NCBI GenBank assembly: GCA_045047085.1
Contig: JASFYT010000036.1
Location: forward strand, 1-64,000
Direction of reading: 5' to 3'
DNA length: 64,000 nt
Source of the DNA: GCA-2401155 sp045047085
GTDB lineage: Bacteria; Pseudomonadota; Alphaproteobacteria; Rhizobiales; Rhizobiaceae
Under the pieces are notes generated by a model. The model ran no database searches, was not told the origin of the DNA, and saw only the letters and a program-made list of their open reading frames with translations. This document shows positions 51,783 through 60,418 of this stretch, in pieces; within the stretch, counting starts at the first letter, position 1, and each line of letters opens with the position of its first letter. The translations under genes were made by a program, and so were the position numbers.

Positions 51783-51972
51783 GAATGGACCAAAAGAAAC
51801 CGGCTATGGAACACCACAGCCGGTTAGAAATGACATCGCCAATGTAACAAGGTCAGGCCCAGGAACAGATCTGGCTTAGGCACCCTCTGCCCCCAAGCTA
51901 CACCGTCCATATGGAAATTCGATCGAACGGAAGGTGTGCTGCGAGATCAAACAATCCAGACCCTAACTCCCG

Positions 51973-52024
51973 CCGAAGCCAGACCTTACCCCCTACCGAA
52001 GCCAGACCTTATCCCCTACCGAAG
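51973..52024. repeat. 23-bp tandem duplication across the SDR stop codon
   Basis: Units 51973-51995 and 51996-52018 differ at one base, and a third partial unit (CCGAAG) starts at 52019. The stop codon of the minus-strand SDR gene (52009-52011) is inside the second unit; the first unit lies in the 3' flank. Confidence 0.85.
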
Positions 52025-52764
52025 AATGGCATATTCGTAGCCATCACTGTCAGGAACGGAATATTGGCCTCAAGCGGCAGGCCTGCCATGTGAACGATTG
52101 ACTCTGCCACAAGCTGCACATCCATCACCGGCTCAACTTCAATCGAACCATTGGCCTGAGGCATACCCTTTGTCATTTGGATAGCCATTTCGGTGAGTGC
52201 ATTACCAACATCAATCTGACCAATTGCAATACTGTAGGGACGCCCATCCAGCGCCATGGTTTTGGTCAGGCCAGTAACCGCATGCTTTGTTGCCGTATAC
52301 CCAATTGATCCGGGACGTGGAACATGCGCTGAAATCGAACCATTGTTGATAATACGTCCGCCCATTGGCTTTTGGTGACGCATGGTACGAAACGCACCGC
52401 GTGCCATCAGGAACGAACCGGTGAGATTGACCCCAATCACTTCCAGCCATTTGTCCACTGCCAGTTCATCAATCGACGCTGCCGGATGGCCCATGCCCGC
52501 ATTGTTGAACAGCAGATCAACCCGGCCGTATTTTTCGACTACCATTTCATAGAGCGCATCCACCTGCTCTGGGCTGGTCACATCGGTTGGAACTGCCAAT
52601 GCATTTATACCCACGTCACCAGCTTCAGCAATCGCTTCATCAAGCTTGTCCGCACGCCGGCCGACAAATACAGTTGTCCACCCGACATTAAGAAGCGCAA
52701 TCGCACTCGCTTTACCAATGCCTGAACCTGCACCTGTTACAATTGCAACTTTAATGTCTGCCAT
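52009..52764 (-). CDS. SDR family oxidoreductase
   Basis: 251 residues; NAD(P)-dependent dehydrogenase/reductase of unknown substrate. The dinucleotide loop is VTGAGSGIGKASAIAL, the NNAG motif is in LLFNNAGMGHP, the catalytic Ser in IINNGSISAHVPRPG and Tyr-x-x-x-Lys in GYTATKHAVTG. The C-terminus includes VAESIVHMAGLPLEANIPFLTVMATNMPF, a stretch I associate with an SDR group having this ending. The start is ATG at 52764; a TTG two codons upstream is nearer to the GAGGA site. The stop codon lies within a 23-bp tandem duplication. Confidence 0.88.
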   Translation of the reverse strand: MADIKVAIVTGAGSGIGKASAIALLNVGWTTVFVGRRADKLDEAIAEAGDVGINALAVPTDVTSPEQVDALYEMVVEKYGRVDLLFNNAGMGHPAASIDELAVDKWLEVIGVNLTGSFLMARGAFRTMRHQKPMGGRIINNGSISAHVPRPGSIGYTATKHAVTGLTKTMALDGRPYSIAIGQIDVGNALTEMAIQMTKGMPQANGSIEVEPVMDVQLVAESIVHMAGLPLEANIPFLTVMATNMPFFGRG

Positions 52765-52919
52765 TCTCAAAATGTCCTCTTCCCGGTAAAAAATTGCTTT
52801 TTCGATAAATTTCCCAAATCATTTAACATGATAACATCACATGAAAGCAACACCTATCAACTAGATCACGATTCTCATAAACAGGAACGAAACGGTGACG
52901 CAGCCTTAGTGTCCTGCCC

Positions 52920-54602
52920 CTAACTTGTCCCCTTGGCAAATATGAACGCCGAGCGCAGTTGATATATCATAAACGCCTCAAATTCAGGGTAAAAATGAAA
53001 CCCTTTTATCCACTTGGCAGCTTGTTTTGCATCATTTATGCCCATACTCTTGACGACCTTCAAAGCACCCTGCGTCATCTGCAAATCTTTAAGCCCTGCA
53101 AACGCCACCACCTTTATCAAATTAGAGATATTCCAATCCGGCGAATTCATCTGATCATTCCAGTCCAGTGCTTTTTGAAAATCCTCATTATTAATCGCAC
53201 CGAGAGCAGAACTCAGAAAATACCACGACGAAGGCTCTGAATTTAGCTGCAAAGCTTTTTTCGAATACTGCGCCCCCTCTTCCCAAAGGCCGGCGTTCAA
53301 CGATAATTTCATCCCAAAATCTGCCAGCAAATCCGGATTATTCGGGGAAAACAATACCGCCTCCTTCCCGATCTGAATAAATCCTTCCACATCCCCGTCA
53401 TAAAGGGTTGCGGAAAACAAAGCCTGTTTTGACAGCGTACTGAATTTATCAAGCTTGACTGCATGCTGGGCAGTTTTCAGGGCACGTTTAACCGGATCAT
53501 AACCCTTCCGCACATTGAAATTATAAAGATATTCATCCAGATACATATAGGCGAGCGCTGCATGGGCATCCGCATAGAGAGGGTCGCTCACGACTGCTTG
53601 CTCCAAACAATCCCGGCTTTCCAGATGGTCCTCGGAATTAACGGTGTTCCAGTAATGATAGGTGCGCAACGTGCACGCATATGCACTTAGTCCGCTGCTT
53701 CTAAGCTGGTAGCGTCCCTGTTCAATTCTGCGCACAACACCATTGGGACTACCAATCTTTACCGCAATCGCGGTCACCGCTTCTTTTTGAATTTCAAAAA
53801 TATTTTTGGCAGTAAATTCACGGTCAAATACCTGCGCCCAACGCACAATACCAGTATCGGCACTTTCCAACCTAAAGGACATATGGAAACGATCACCAAC
53901 CGCATTCACCGATCCATATATAACATAGTCGGCAGTCCTTCGCTTCTTTCCTATATTCTGTTTAGGGCCATCATCCGACCCTGACTTGAGGGCAAATGTC
54001 GATAACCAAGAAAATCTGGAAAGCTCCGAAATCAGGTCAAAGCGTAAGCCGTAAATGAACTTATCCATATCCGCATCGTTAGAATTCCCCTCAAATTCAG
54101 CAACCGCCACCAGAGGCGCTTGCGAAACTTCCACAACAATCTCATTGACATTTTGCAACCGAAAAAAAACAGCAATTGCCATAAGCACATATATTGCAAA
54201 ACTACTATAGAGCCAAAAATTACGGTTGCTTTTTGCCTTCGATAAAGTTGCCGCTGCATTTACTTTCGCCCTCGGCTCCTCCATGAAATTCGGTCGATAA
54301 GAGCCTTTTGGAATACTTATTTTTACAAAATCCTGCGCCCCATCGCCCTCGTAATACCGTTCAAGACCATGACGAAGACGCCCCGCCAACACTCTGATGA
54401 TCGGATCAGTTTGTGGGTCGAAATCTTCTGGCCTATTCAGAGCATCCACCGCAATTGTATAGGCTTTCAGTTTATCTTCATTCCCATCAAGTTTTTGGTT
54501 TACCACATAGCTGAGAAAAGCCGATAGTTGTTTGGAAGAAGCAAATGATGAATGCTTCAGTACTTTATTAAGGGAAATTAGTATTTCAGAGCGTTCCGTC
54601 AT
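52920..54602 (-). CDS. Membrane protein with N-terminal regulatory-type domain and TPR repeats
   Basis: 560 residues. Residues 1-105 (FASSKQLSAFLSYVVNQKL, KAYTIAVDALNRPEDFDPQTDPIIRVLAGRLRHGLERYY, ISIPKGSYRPNF) match an N-terminal domain common in Rhizobiales proteins loosely called adenylate cyclases, and I see it as a winged-helix-like signalling module. One transmembrane helix follows (about 130-148, FWLYSSFAIYVLMAIAVFF). A FlgO/TolB-N-like segment (VAVAEFEGNS, FIYGLRFDLISELSR, YVIYGSVN) precedes TPR-like repeats (about 330-520). No cyclase catalytic domain is present. A one-component membrane regulator of the nearby genes is possible. The ATG at 54602 is preferred over a TTG one codon upstream. 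Confidence 0.75.
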   Translation of the reverse strand: MTERSEILISLNKVLKHSSFASSKQLSAFLSYVVNQKLDGNEDKLKAYTIAVDALNRPEDFDPQTDPIIRVLAGRLRHGLERYYEGDGAQDFVKISIPKGSYRPNFMEEPRAKVNAAATLSKAKSNRNFWLYSSFAIYVLMAIAVFFRLQNVNEIVVEVSQAPLVAVAEFEGNSNDADMDKFIYGLRFDLISELSRFSWLSTFALKSGSDDGPKQNIGKKRRTADYVIYGSVNAVGDRFHMSFRLESADTGIVRWAQVFDREFTAKNIFEIQKEAVTAIAVKIGSPNGVVRRIEQGRYQLRSSGLSAYACTLRTYHYWNTVNSEDHLESRDCLEQAVVSDPLYADAHAALAYMYLDEYLYNFNVRKGYDPVKRALKTAQHAVKLDKFSTLSKQALFSATLYDGDVEGFIQIGKEAVLFSPNNPDLLADFGMKLSLNAGLWEEGAQYSKKALQLNSEPSSWYFLSSALGAINNEDFQKALDWNDQMNSPDWNISNLIKVVAFAGLKDLQMTQGALKVVKSMGINDAKQAAKWIKGFHFYPEFEAFMIYQLRSAFIFAKGTS

Positions 54603-54605
54603 CAA

Positions 54606-55029
54606 CTTTCTCTAAATCAAGTCGAATACATAAACTTGTCAGGCAAAAATCAATTTCAATGAGCATTTTGCGTACAAATACAATTATACCACAGGGGGAA
54701 ATTACCAACAAATAAAATTAAATATTTATATAAATCAAACAATTACATGTAGAAACTACAAGAATATCAACATTCATCTTTATCGCCTCATCCGACAAAA
54801 ATTGCCTGTTGGTATCCTTTCTTATATTCTCGCTTTCAACACCATTGGCAATGCACTCGTATAGCGCTGCAAACCCATGATAGACCTGATCTTTGCGAAA
54901 GCGTTCAGAAACGAATTTTTGAAATTACCCGCATCCCCGGACATGACCCGTCGCCTACCCCGATCATCACTGGAGTCGAAGTCGGTTATCGCTCGGATGC
55001 CGCGCGGTCACAGGTGTTTCTCATCCCCT
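54606..55029. other. Long intergenic region between TPR protein and BKACE
   Basis: 424 bases. The first 200 are very AT-rich and likely hold the promoter of the TPR gene (minus strand). The second half is less AT-rich and may be the remnant of a lost gene, but I can match no family. A 73-codon frame at 54877-55098 overlaps the BKACE gene and looks spurious. Confidence 0.4.
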
Positions 55030-55977
55030 TTAAAAGGCCACCTTATCACCGCCCTTAAGCGCAAGTATTTCTCGGGCTTCGTCAGGAGATGCAACTGATT
55101 TACCAAGACCTTCAATAATCTTTTTAGCCAGCTTCACCTGATCGGCATTGGATGTTGCAAGCTTACCCTTGCCAGCCCATATGCTGTCTTCCAGGCCAAC
55201 CCGAATATTACTGCCCATTGCGGCGGCCTGCGCAGCAATCCGCAACTGGCTGGAACCCGCACCAAGCACTGACCAGCGAAAATCATCGCCGAACAACCGA
55301 TCAGCCGTACGCTTCATGTGCATCACATCTTCAGGATGCGTACCGATACCGCCAAGCAAGCCAAACACCGATTGCACAAAGAATGGCGCTTGTATCAAAC
55401 CACGATCCACAAAATGGGCAAGGTTATAAAGATGGGAAATATCATAGCACTCAAATTCAAACCGCGTGCCGTTGCCGTAACAAGTCTCAAGCACATATTT
55501 GATGTCTTTGAATGAATTGCGAAACACCAAATCTTCCGTTGCTACAAGATGGGGTTTTTCCCAATCAAATTTGAAAGTGTCATAGCGATCTGCCAGATGG
55601 AACAGACCAAAATTCATCGACCCCATATTAAGCGAAGCCACTTCCGGTTGAAATTGTGCCGCAGGCAATGCCCGTTCATTCACTGTCATAAAGGGTGAAC
55701 CGCCGGTGGTGATATTTATCACCGCATTGGTGCCCTGTTTGATGCGTGGCAAGAATTTCGCAAAGGCTTCCGGTGTCTGGTCGGGCTGACCTGTCTCTGG
55801 ATTACGCGCATGAAGGTGTATAATCGACGCGCCGGCCTCTGCCGCTGCAATTGATTCAGAGGTAATTTCATCCGGTGTAATCGGCAAATGCGGTGTCATG
55901 GTCGGCGTATGAATAGCACCTGTAATGGCACAGGTGATAATCACTTTATCTGACGGTTTGGTTGTTTTTTCACTCAT
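55030..55977 (-). CDS. Beta-keto acid cleavage enzyme (BKACE, DUF849)
   Basis: 315 residues. BKACE enzymes use acetyl-CoA and zinc to cleave a beta-keto acid to acetoacetate and a new CoA ester; the founder cleaves 3-keto-5-aminohexanoate, and others act on dehydrocarnitine and related acids. Seen: VIITCAITGAIHTPTMTPHLPITPDEI, the zinc ligands in SIIHLHARNPETGQP, ITTGGS, SLNMGSMNFG, and RVGLEDSIWAGKG. The gene overlaps the dehydrogenase upstream by four bases, so the ketone made by that enzyme is its probable substrate. The exact substrate cannot be told. Confidence 0.9.
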   Translation of the reverse strand: MSEKTTKPSDKVIITCAITGAIHTPTMTPHLPITPDEITSESIAAAEAGASIIHLHARNPETGQPDQTPEAFAKFLPRIKQGTNAVINITTGGSPFMTVNERALPAAQFQPEVASLNMGSMNFGLFHLADRYDTFKFDWEKPHLVATEDLVFRNSFKDIKYVLETCYGNGTRFEFECYDISHLYNLAHFVDRGLIQAPFFVQSVFGLLGGIGTHPEDVMHMKRTADRLFGDDFRWSVLGAGSSQLRIAAQAAAMGSNIRVGLEDSIWAGKGKLATSNADQVKLAKKIIEGLGKSVASPDEAREILALKGGDKVAF

Positions 55978-56921
55978 GAACCCAGTTCCTTTTTAGTTCT
56001 GTTCTTATGCGCAATCAGCGCAATTAAATTTTTGTCACGCCACACAGCCCGTTCGCCTAGCTTATCTTTAGGCAGACGTTCACGGCGGTCTTTTTCAATC
56101 TTATCCATCACCGGACCACGCCAATCCGCGCGCCAGTTCGATTGCTCAAATATCGGAATATATATTTGCTCATAACGCTCGGCGTAATCGCGAATCCCCC
56201 CCGGCGCATTCAGGTCAATCGTTTCAAACGGCCCCATGAATGACCAGCGCAAAGCCAACCCTTCTCGAATACCGACATCCACATCCTCAGCAGTTGCATA
56301 TCCCTTATCCACCAACCGAAATGCTTCCTCCATCAAAGCCCCCTGCAAGCGGTTCATCACAAACCCGTCTAGCTCCCGCTTCATAACAATCGGCGCATGG
56401 CCAGCGGATAAAAGCAATTGACGACTTCGTTCAACCACCTCGTCACTGGTCCATGGAGCCGGCACAATTTCAACAGCTGGAATGATATAAGGCGGGTTAA
56501 TCGGATGCATCACCAAGCAGCGATGCGCGCCCTTGAGCCCTTCTGTAAATTTCGATGGCAAAATTGCCGAGGTGGAACTTCCGATGATACAATCATCCGG
56601 CGCTGCCGCATCAAGTTCAGCAAAGATTTCTTTCTTTTGGTCTACAAATTCCGGTGTATTCTCCTGAATATGATCAGCATTTTTCACTGCATCTACCAAT
56701 GTATTGGCGATTGAAATCCGAGCCAAAACCGTCTCGCAGTTAGCTCCATTCAAAAGACCGTGTTCTTCAAGCTCCCTCAGAATATCCGATATGTAATTCA
56801 TCGCAGCCTTTGGTGCATCCGCGTCACGATCCCACATCACCACATCCATGCCACCCTTGGCATATGAAATCGCCCATGCTCGACCCACAAGTCCGCACCC
56901 GATAATTGCCACATTAGCCAT
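55974..56921 (-). CDS. 3-hydroxy acid dehydrogenase, CRYL1/3-hydroxyacyl-CoA dehydrogenase family
   Basis: 315 residues. NAD-dependent oxidation of a 3-hydroxy acid to its 3-keto form. The Rossmann start VAIIGCGLVGRAWAISYAKGG, the His block RCLVMHPINPPYIIPAVEIVP, ELDGFVMNRLQGALMEEAF, EGLALRWSFMGPFETIDLNAPGG and the end AVWRDKNLIAL match lambda-crystallin / L-gulonate 3-dehydrogenase more closely than fatty-acid enzymes; bacterial carnitine dehydrogenases are also related. ATG at 56921 is preferred over the in-frame start at 56936. It overlaps the next gene upstream and BKACE downstream, in a tight operon. Confidence 0.88.
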   Translation of the reverse strand: MANVAIIGCGLVGRAWAISYAKGGMDVVMWDRDADAPKAAMNYISDILRELEEHGLLNGANCETVLARISIANTLVDAVKNADHIQENTPEFVDQKKEIFAELDAAAPDDCIIGSSTSAILPSKFTEGLKGAHRCLVMHPINPPYIIPAVEIVPAPWTSDEVVERSRQLLLSAGHAPIVMKRELDGFVMNRLQGALMEEAFRLVDKGYATAEDVDVGIREGLALRWSFMGPFETIDLNAPGGIRDYAERYEQIYIPIFEQSNWRADWRGPVMDKIEKDRRERLPKDKLGERAVWRDKNLIALIAHKNRTKKELGS

Positions 56922-56932
56922 AAAAATCTCCC

Positions 56933-57715
56933 TCACAAATTCTCAACATTGGCATCCACTGCAATTGATTGCCCGGAGATATTTCGACCATCTTCCGACA
57001 ATAAATAAGCAATTGTGCCTGCTACATCACCAGCGGTTACCATGCGCCGCATCGAAATATTTTCCAGATATTTAGCTTCCATTTCAGCGTGTGAAATTCC
57101 GGTTTGTTCGGCACGGGCCGCAATCACCCCATCGATGCGCGGGCCCTCCACAATACCGGGCAGAATCGCATTGACGCGAATATTATTCTGCCCCAATTCC
57201 TTGGCGAGACTTTGGGTAAATCCGATCACACCGAACTTCGCCGCCGAGTACGGTGTGCGAAACGCATATCCGTGCTTCCCGGCTGCAGAGGACATGTTAA
57301 CAATCGCACCGCCACCTGCCTGCTTGATCATCGGTACTGCAAAATGGGCGCAAAGAAATTGTCCTACAAGGCACACTTCTATACAGCGCCGCCATTCATC
57401 GGGGTCAACATCTTCAACCCCGCCGGTTGGTCCGGCAATCCCAGCATTGTTGATCAGGGAATCCAGCCCACCCAGCTTGGCCTGCGCATATTGCAACAAC
57501 GCCTCAACCATATCATCATTGGATACATCAGCGATAAATGTGTGAGCACCTGGAAACTGCTTGGCAAACGCGTTCAGCCGTCCCTCATCCACATCGCAAA
57601 CAAGAACATTCGAGCCCTCATCAATCAGCCGTTCAGCGATCGCCAAACCGATACCGCCAGCACCCGCCGTAATCAACACACGCTGGCCCTCCAGACCATC
57701 TCCCCTCTTAGTCAT
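56933..57715 (-). CDS. SDR family oxidoreductase
   Basis: 260 residues; classical SDR. Cofactor loop VLITAGAGGIGLAIAERL, NNAG in SLINNAGIAGPTGG, catalytic Ser in IVNMSSAAGKHGYAFRTP, Tyr/Lys in YSAAKFGVIGFTQSLA, and IRVNAILPGIVEGPRIDGV. Resembles 3-oxoacyl or sugar-acid dehydrogenases. It starts directly after the stop of the upstream SDR-type gene and ends within the dehydrogenase start region, so it is part of one operon that probably handles a hydroxylated acid. Confidence 0.88.
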   Translation of the reverse strand: MTKRGDGLEGQRVLITAGAGGIGLAIAERLIDEGSNVLVCDVDEGRLNAFAKQFPGAHTFIADVSNDDMVEALLQYAQAKLGGLDSLINNAGIAGPTGGVEDVDPDEWRRCIEVCLVGQFLCAHFAVPMIKQAGGGAIVNMSSAAGKHGYAFRTPYSAAKFGVIGFTQSLAKELGQNNIRVNAILPGIVEGPRIDGVIAARAEQTGISHAEMEAKYLENISMRRMVTAGDVAGTIAYLLSEDGRNISGQSIAVDANVENL

Positions 57716-58624
57716 CTATCCTCCAAACCCCACATAACAATCTTTTTCTACCTCATCCAAAAGCGATGGCGCAGATGGTGCCCAGCCAAGCGCTCGCCCT
57801 TTGACACCACGAACACGGCTATTGGACGCCATAGTATCATTGGCCGGACCTTCACCCCATTCAGCTTCCGCATCCGCCATTGAAATGGTCTCGGCCTTGT
57901 CACCAAACCCAAGCATACGACTGATGCTTTCAGCCAGTTCCTTCATCGACATCTCGCCATTTTCAGCATAGTAAAACCCGCCCGCAGGCGCTTTTTCAAT
58001 GGCCAGCAAATAAAGATCAACCAGATCATTCATATGCACATTGGACCACACATTTTCGCCCGCTCCGATATGCTTGCCAACACCGTATTTGCGCGCCAGT
58101 TCAATCATCCATGGCACCTGCATCGAATGCGGGTCAGCCCCAAGACCAAGTCCGTAAATCAGACTCGGGCAAACAACGATAGGATGAATGCCACGGTCAG
58201 TTGAAGCCAGAATTAGCTTATTCAATGACACCCGTGCTGCTCGTGCTGGCGATGGCGAAACGGGCGTTTCCTCATCAAAAATCTCGGAACTCAATTCTCC
58301 CTGCGTACGCTGACCAACAAGGCTCGACCCACTGGTATGAACAAACTTCTTGCCGCTACCTTCCAATGCCTCAAGCAACGCTTCAACCGCACCCATATGG
58401 TCGGCATTCGCAGAGTTCACCACCATATCGGCTTCACGCGCTGCTGCCTGCAAAATATCTCTGTCATCCAACGAACCACGCAATGGCGTCGCACCAATTT
58501 GCCTGATCATTTCGTCAGATGTGTTTGATCGCGATAGTCCGATCACTTCATGTCCGATAGTCGCTAGTCTCGCAGCAACTGAACCTCCGATATAGCCGGA
58601 TGCGCCTGTGCAAAATATTTTCAT
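57716..58624 (-). CDS. NAD-dependent epimerase/dehydratase-type SDR
   Basis: 302 residues; extended or atypical SDR. Gly-rich loop FCTGASGYIGGSVAARL, region VVNSANADHMGAVEALLEAL, FVHTSGSSLVGQRTQGEL and WSNVHMNDLVDLYLLAIEKAP. The usual Y-x-x-x-K is not obvious where expected, so the reaction is uncertain. The ATG at 58624 overlaps the stop of a small upstream ORF (ATGA), with GGGAG seven bases before it. It is the second gene of the catabolic operon. Confidence 0.85.
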   Translation of the reverse strand: MKIFCTGASGYIGGSVAARLATIGHEVIGLSRSNTSDEMIRQIGATPLRGSLDDRDILQAAAREADMVVNSANADHMGAVEALLEALEGSGKKFVHTSGSSLVGQRTQGELSSEIFDEETPVSPSPARAARVSLNKLILASTDRGIHPIVVCPSLIYGLGLGADPHSMQVPWMIELARKYGVGKHIGAGENVWSNVHMNDLVDLYLLAIEKAPAGGFYYAENGEMSMKELAESISRMLGFGDKAETISMADAEAEWGEGPANDTMASNSRVRGVKGRALGWAPSAPSLLDEVEKDCYVGFGG

Positions 58625-58935
58625 AATTCTATCTCCCAAAAATCAAACGGCTTATCTGACCCCTTATAAAGTTGCCATACAAAGCCATATTGCTCAGTCG
58701 ATGAAAAGTGCCCCCGGACAAGCAGATCTTGACCGGGAATAATAATATCACGCTCGGCATCAGTTGGTGTTCTCGTTATTGGACAATTGCAAACTTCCGC
58801 CTCATCGGTGTCAAGACCAGCTCTCACAAAAATGGAGCGCACTCGCGCTACACCGCTTCCACAATTCAGGGCATAGATATCCCAGTTATTGCTTTTATTG
58901 TTGCATCCGCTCCGCCACACCTGATTTCCCACCAA
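58621..58935 (-). CDS. Small protein of unknown function heading the catabolic operon
   Basis: A 104-codon frame ending with a 4-base overlap with the epimerase-like gene, whose ribosome site lies inside it. It contains a central stretch VRSIFVRAGLDTDEAEVCNCPITRTPTDAERDIIIPGQDLLVRG and ends in FDFWEIEL; two closely spaced Cys (VCNCP) are notable. I recognise no family. It starts with TTG at 58935 or a GTG shortly after, with no clear ribosome site, so the gene is tentative. The coupling to the next gene is the main support. Confidence 0.4.
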   Translation of the reverse strand: MVGNQVWRSGCNNKSNNWDIYALNCGSGVARVRSIFVRAGLDTDEAEVCNCPITRTPTDAERDIIIPGQDLLVRGHFSSTEQYGFVWQLYKGSDKPFDFWEIEL

Positions 58936-59235
58936 TCGTATATTGGTTTATGTGTTCACGATATCAAACACATTTTTCGCCTTAATGGCAATGGCATAGA
59001 AAAGCCAACTACCACTCTTCGAAAACGAAACACTGCCACATTCAAATCCAGAGTCGCGGGCTTGATTCCTTAAGTATGAACCATCAGTTAATCAAGGTTC
59101 CGATATCAAGGGTCATATAAAAGTGTTGTTTTTTTTTCTTACAAAGTTAACAATACACATTCAGGCCATGTTAATTTTGAGATATGCGTCTGAACTATAC
59201 GAAATGTGACACCTGTACTCTGGGAGGAAATAAGG
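58936..59235. other. Divergent promoter region, catabolic operon/TRAP transporter
   Basis: About 300 AT-rich bases between the minus-strand SDR/BKACE operon and the plus-strand TRAP genes. No ORF, and I see no clear sigma-54 site. A shared regulator site is expected here, but no palindrome stands out. Confidence 0.4.
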
Positions 59236-60309
59236 ATGTTCAAAAAAGGTATTAGTAGCGCAGTTGCAATTACGGCAATAGCTGCCGGTCTGGCAGGCGC
59301 GGTAGTAAGTGCGGAAGCACAAGATCGCATTAAATGGAAATTGCACAGTGCATGGGGCAGCTCAGTTCCGCACCTCGGCACTTCAGCCGTTCGTTTTTCT
59401 AAAAACATCGCACGGCTCTCCGGCGGCGCTTTCACCATGAAGTTTTTTGAGCCGGGCGCTTTGGTTCCCGCGAATGAAGGCTTTGATGCGACTTCGAAAG
59501 GTTCCATTGACGCGGCCTGGACAACCGCTGGCTACGATGTTGGTAAAGTTCCTGCACTTGCATTCTTTACTGCTGTGCCATTTGGCCCATCAATTGGAGA
59601 GTATTTTGCTTGGAAAATGTTTGGCGGCGGCGACGCAATCCAACAGGAAATTTATGCCAAACACAACATTCACCAACAAGATTGCCTGGCCATTGGCCCA
59701 GAAACATCTGGTTGGTTTAAAGAAGAAATCAAAGACCTTGAGCAACTTCGCGGTCTGAAAATGCGTTTCTTTGGTCTTGGCGCTCGCGTTATGGCTAAAC
59801 TCGGCGTATCCACTCAGCTTCTTGCTGGTGGTGATATCTTCCCGGCGCTGGAAAAAGGCGTTATCGACGCTACAGAATTTTCCATGCCTACAATGGATAT
59901 TAAATATGGTTTCTACCAAATCGCAAAAAACAACTACTTCCCTGGTTGGCATCAGCAGGTTTCAATCAGCCAGCTGTTGATCAACAAGGACAAATGGGAT
60001 TCGCTTCCTGATCAATATAAGGCAATGGTTGAAATTGCTTGTGGCGAATCAATTCACTACACTTATGCTGAAACTGAATATGCAAATCCATTTGCTCTGG
60101 TTGAAATGAGTGAAAAATACGGTGTTAATGTTCGCCGTTGGACAGACGACCAGATCGCCGTGTTTGAAAAAGCATGGAACGAAGTTGTTGCTGAAGATTC
60201 AGCCAAAGATCCTCAGTTCAAAGCTGCAGCTGACAGCTATTATAAATTCCGTAAAGCATACGCTATATGGGGTGAAGCTCAGGCTTTGAAACCAACATAT
60301 CTTAAATAA
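59236..60309 (+). CDS. TRAP transporter substrate-binding protein (DctP family)
   Basis: 357 residues. A signal peptide (VAITAIAAGLAGAVVSAEAQD) directs it to the periplasm, where it would bind a carboxylate for the TRAP permease. Family features: IKWKLHSAWGSSVPHLGTSAVRF, FFEPGALVPANEGFDATSKGSIDAAW, the ligand-carboxylate Arg region GLKMRFFGLGARVMAKLGVS, and GVIDATEFSMPTMDIKYGFYQI. It resembles the TakP-like branch for 2-oxo or hydroxy acids. The ATG has GGAGG nine bases upstream. It is the first gene of the TRAP operon and faces the BKACE cluster. Confidence 0.92.
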   Translation: MFKKGISSAVAITAIAAGLAGAVVSAEAQDRIKWKLHSAWGSSVPHLGTSAVRFSKNIARLSGGAFTMKFFEPGALVPANEGFDATSKGSIDAAWTTAGYDVGKVPALAFFTAVPFGPSIGEYFAWKMFGGGDAIQQEIYAKHNIHQQDCLAIGPETSGWFKEEIKDLEQLRGLKMRFFGLGARVMAKLGVSTQLLAGGDIFPALEKGVIDATEFSMPTMDIKYGFYQIAKNNYFPGWHQQVSISQLLINKDKWDSLPDQYKAMVEIACGESIHYTYAETEYANPFALVEMSEKYGVNVRRWTDDQIAVFEKAWNEVVAEDSAKDPQFKAAADSYYKFRKAYAIWGEAQALKPTYLK

Positions 60310-60336
60310 GAGATTTGTTTGAAACATAAGAAAAAC

Positions 60337-60373
60337 AGTAGTCGGGGTCTGGTTTTCCAATATCCCGACTACT
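60337..60373 (+). terminator. Hairpin after the TRAP binding-protein gene
   Basis: A perfect 10-bp stem AGTAGTCGGG/CCCGACTACT with a 17-base loop lies 27 bases after the stop. Only a weak T-rich stretch follows. It may be a partial terminator or an mRNA-stabilising structure that raises binding-protein levels relative to the permease. Confidence 0.5.
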
Positions 60374-60418
60374 TGAATTTCTTCTATTTACTAAAATTTC
60401 CGACCGCTGGAGTCTTCC

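Noticed and set aside
50946..51800. Actinobacterial rifamycin-associated element upstream of the RPH-like gene
   Set aside because: I looked for the GC-rich palindrome known from actinobacterial rph genes and did not find it; the palindrome here is AT-rich and different.
54877..55098. 73-codon plus-strand frame in the gap before BKACE
   Set aside because: It overlaps the antisense end of the well-supported BKACE gene, has no ribosome site and resembles no family.
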